NCBI GenBank assembly: GCA_903903765.1
Contig: CAIVAH010000237.1
Coordinates: 1-6,504, forward strand
Direction: 5' to 3'
Source of the DNA: an uncultured Methylococcaceae bacterium
GTDB taxonomy: Bacteria > Pseudomonadota > Gammaproteobacteria > Methylococcales > Methylomonadaceae
Length of the DNA stretch: 6,504 nucleotides
A program made the position numbers and the translations under genes. Of the stretch, positions 6,334-6,504 are shown piece by piece. Position 1 is the stretch's first letter, and the number at the start of each line of letters is the position of its first letter. The notes beneath the pieces were generated by a model. The model saw nothing but the letters and a program-made list of their open reading frames with translations, had not been told where the DNA came from and searched no databases.

Positions 6334-6376
6334 TGCTCAAGCAAACCCTTCCTATTGGACTGATTTAACTTGAGCA
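6334..6376. repeat. Inverted repeat TGCTCAAG / CTTGAGCA in the convergent gap
   Basis: Perfect 8-bp arms at 6334-6341 and 6369-6376 flank a 27-nt loop, just downstream of the minus-strand gene stop (6391-6393). As a terminator it is poor: the loop is long and no T run follows the second arm on the minus strand. On the plus strand TTTTT at 6388-6392 follows 11 nt later. A loose bidirectional terminator is possible. The remaining convergent spacer, 6207-6390, holds no convincing gene; a 7-bp AT-only inverted repeat (6209-6228) is likely chance. Confidence 0.3.
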
Positions 6377-6390
6377 AGCAATACTGATTT

Positions 6391-6504
6391 TTAAGCTGAT
6401 TTACGTTTTCTTAATGATCCAAGCAAACCAATTAAACCAGTGCCGAACAACCAAACTGCAGAAGGAACCGGAACCGCAGAGACTTTAAACAAAGTTGTTG
6501 TTTC
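6391..6504 (-). CDS. PEP-CTERM sorting-domain protein, C-terminal fragment (cut by window edge)
   Basis: The minus strand is open from the window edge to a TAA at 6393-6391, giving the last 37 residues. They read ETTTLFKVSA, then VPVPSAVWLFGTG, then LIGLLGSLRKRKSA. This is a complete PEP-CTERM-type sorting signal: the VPxP motif, a transmembrane helix of about 16 residues and a basic RKRK tail. Such proteins are exported by Sec, cleaved near the motif by an exosortase (EpsH/XrtA family) and released to the surface or matrix, often alongside exopolysaccharide genes. The passenger domain lies beyond base 6504, so its function cannot be read. The gene is convergent with the small lipoprotein gene. 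The signal implies an exosortase elsewhere in this genome. It is on the minus strand and truncated only by the window, so there is no sign that it is broken. Confidence 0.9.
   Translation of the reverse strand, partial: ETTTLFKVSAVPVPSAVWLFGTGLIGLLGSLRKRKSA

Overview
The window reads as an ordinary chromosomal stretch of an AT-rich gammaproteobacterium. The helicase is a close, near full-length match to enterobacterial Rep. The gene fragment at the right edge ends in a PEP-CTERM sorting signal of the 'VPxPxAVWLFGxGLxGL' kind, which is common in methanotrophs (Methylococcales) and related environmental gammaproteobacteria. The order is an inference; the class is well supported by Rep.

Left edge (1-250): two broken gene pieces are joined in different frames. 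The first is the N-terminal helix-turn-helix part of an IS481-family transposase. It breaks off near base 98 and runs into the C-terminal end of what looks like a Rap1a/Tai-like small secreted protein. This is a scar of past IS activity.

Phosphate-starvation block (259-2786): a Pho box with an exact 11-bp repeat period and a -10 hexamer 10 bp downstream precedes a PhoD-type phosphatase, which carries both a Tat motif and a lipobox. A PhoH ATPase follows on the same strand, about 100 bp later and with its own ribosome binding site. PhoD would release phosphate from organic esters at the cell envelope under PhoB control. PhoH is a cytoplasmic ATPase of poorly defined role, often tied to phosphate stress.

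Housekeeping block (2804-5729): a pirin-family metal cupin is followed after 3 bp by the Rep DNA helicase, so the two are probably co-transcribed and perhaps translationally coupled.

Right end (5730-6504): a small cysteine-rich putative lipoprotein of unknown function has a possible promoter of its own and a perfect 12-bp palindrome over its Shine-Dalgarno site. A spacer of about 180 bp with no convincing gene follows. The last feature is the C-terminal end of a minus-strand gene for an exosortase-sorted (PEP-CTERM) surface protein, cut by the window edge. I see no tRNA, rRNA, CRISPR array, phage module or defence system. The most informative signals are the Pho box, the IS scar, the PEP-CTERM tail and the small lipoprotein.
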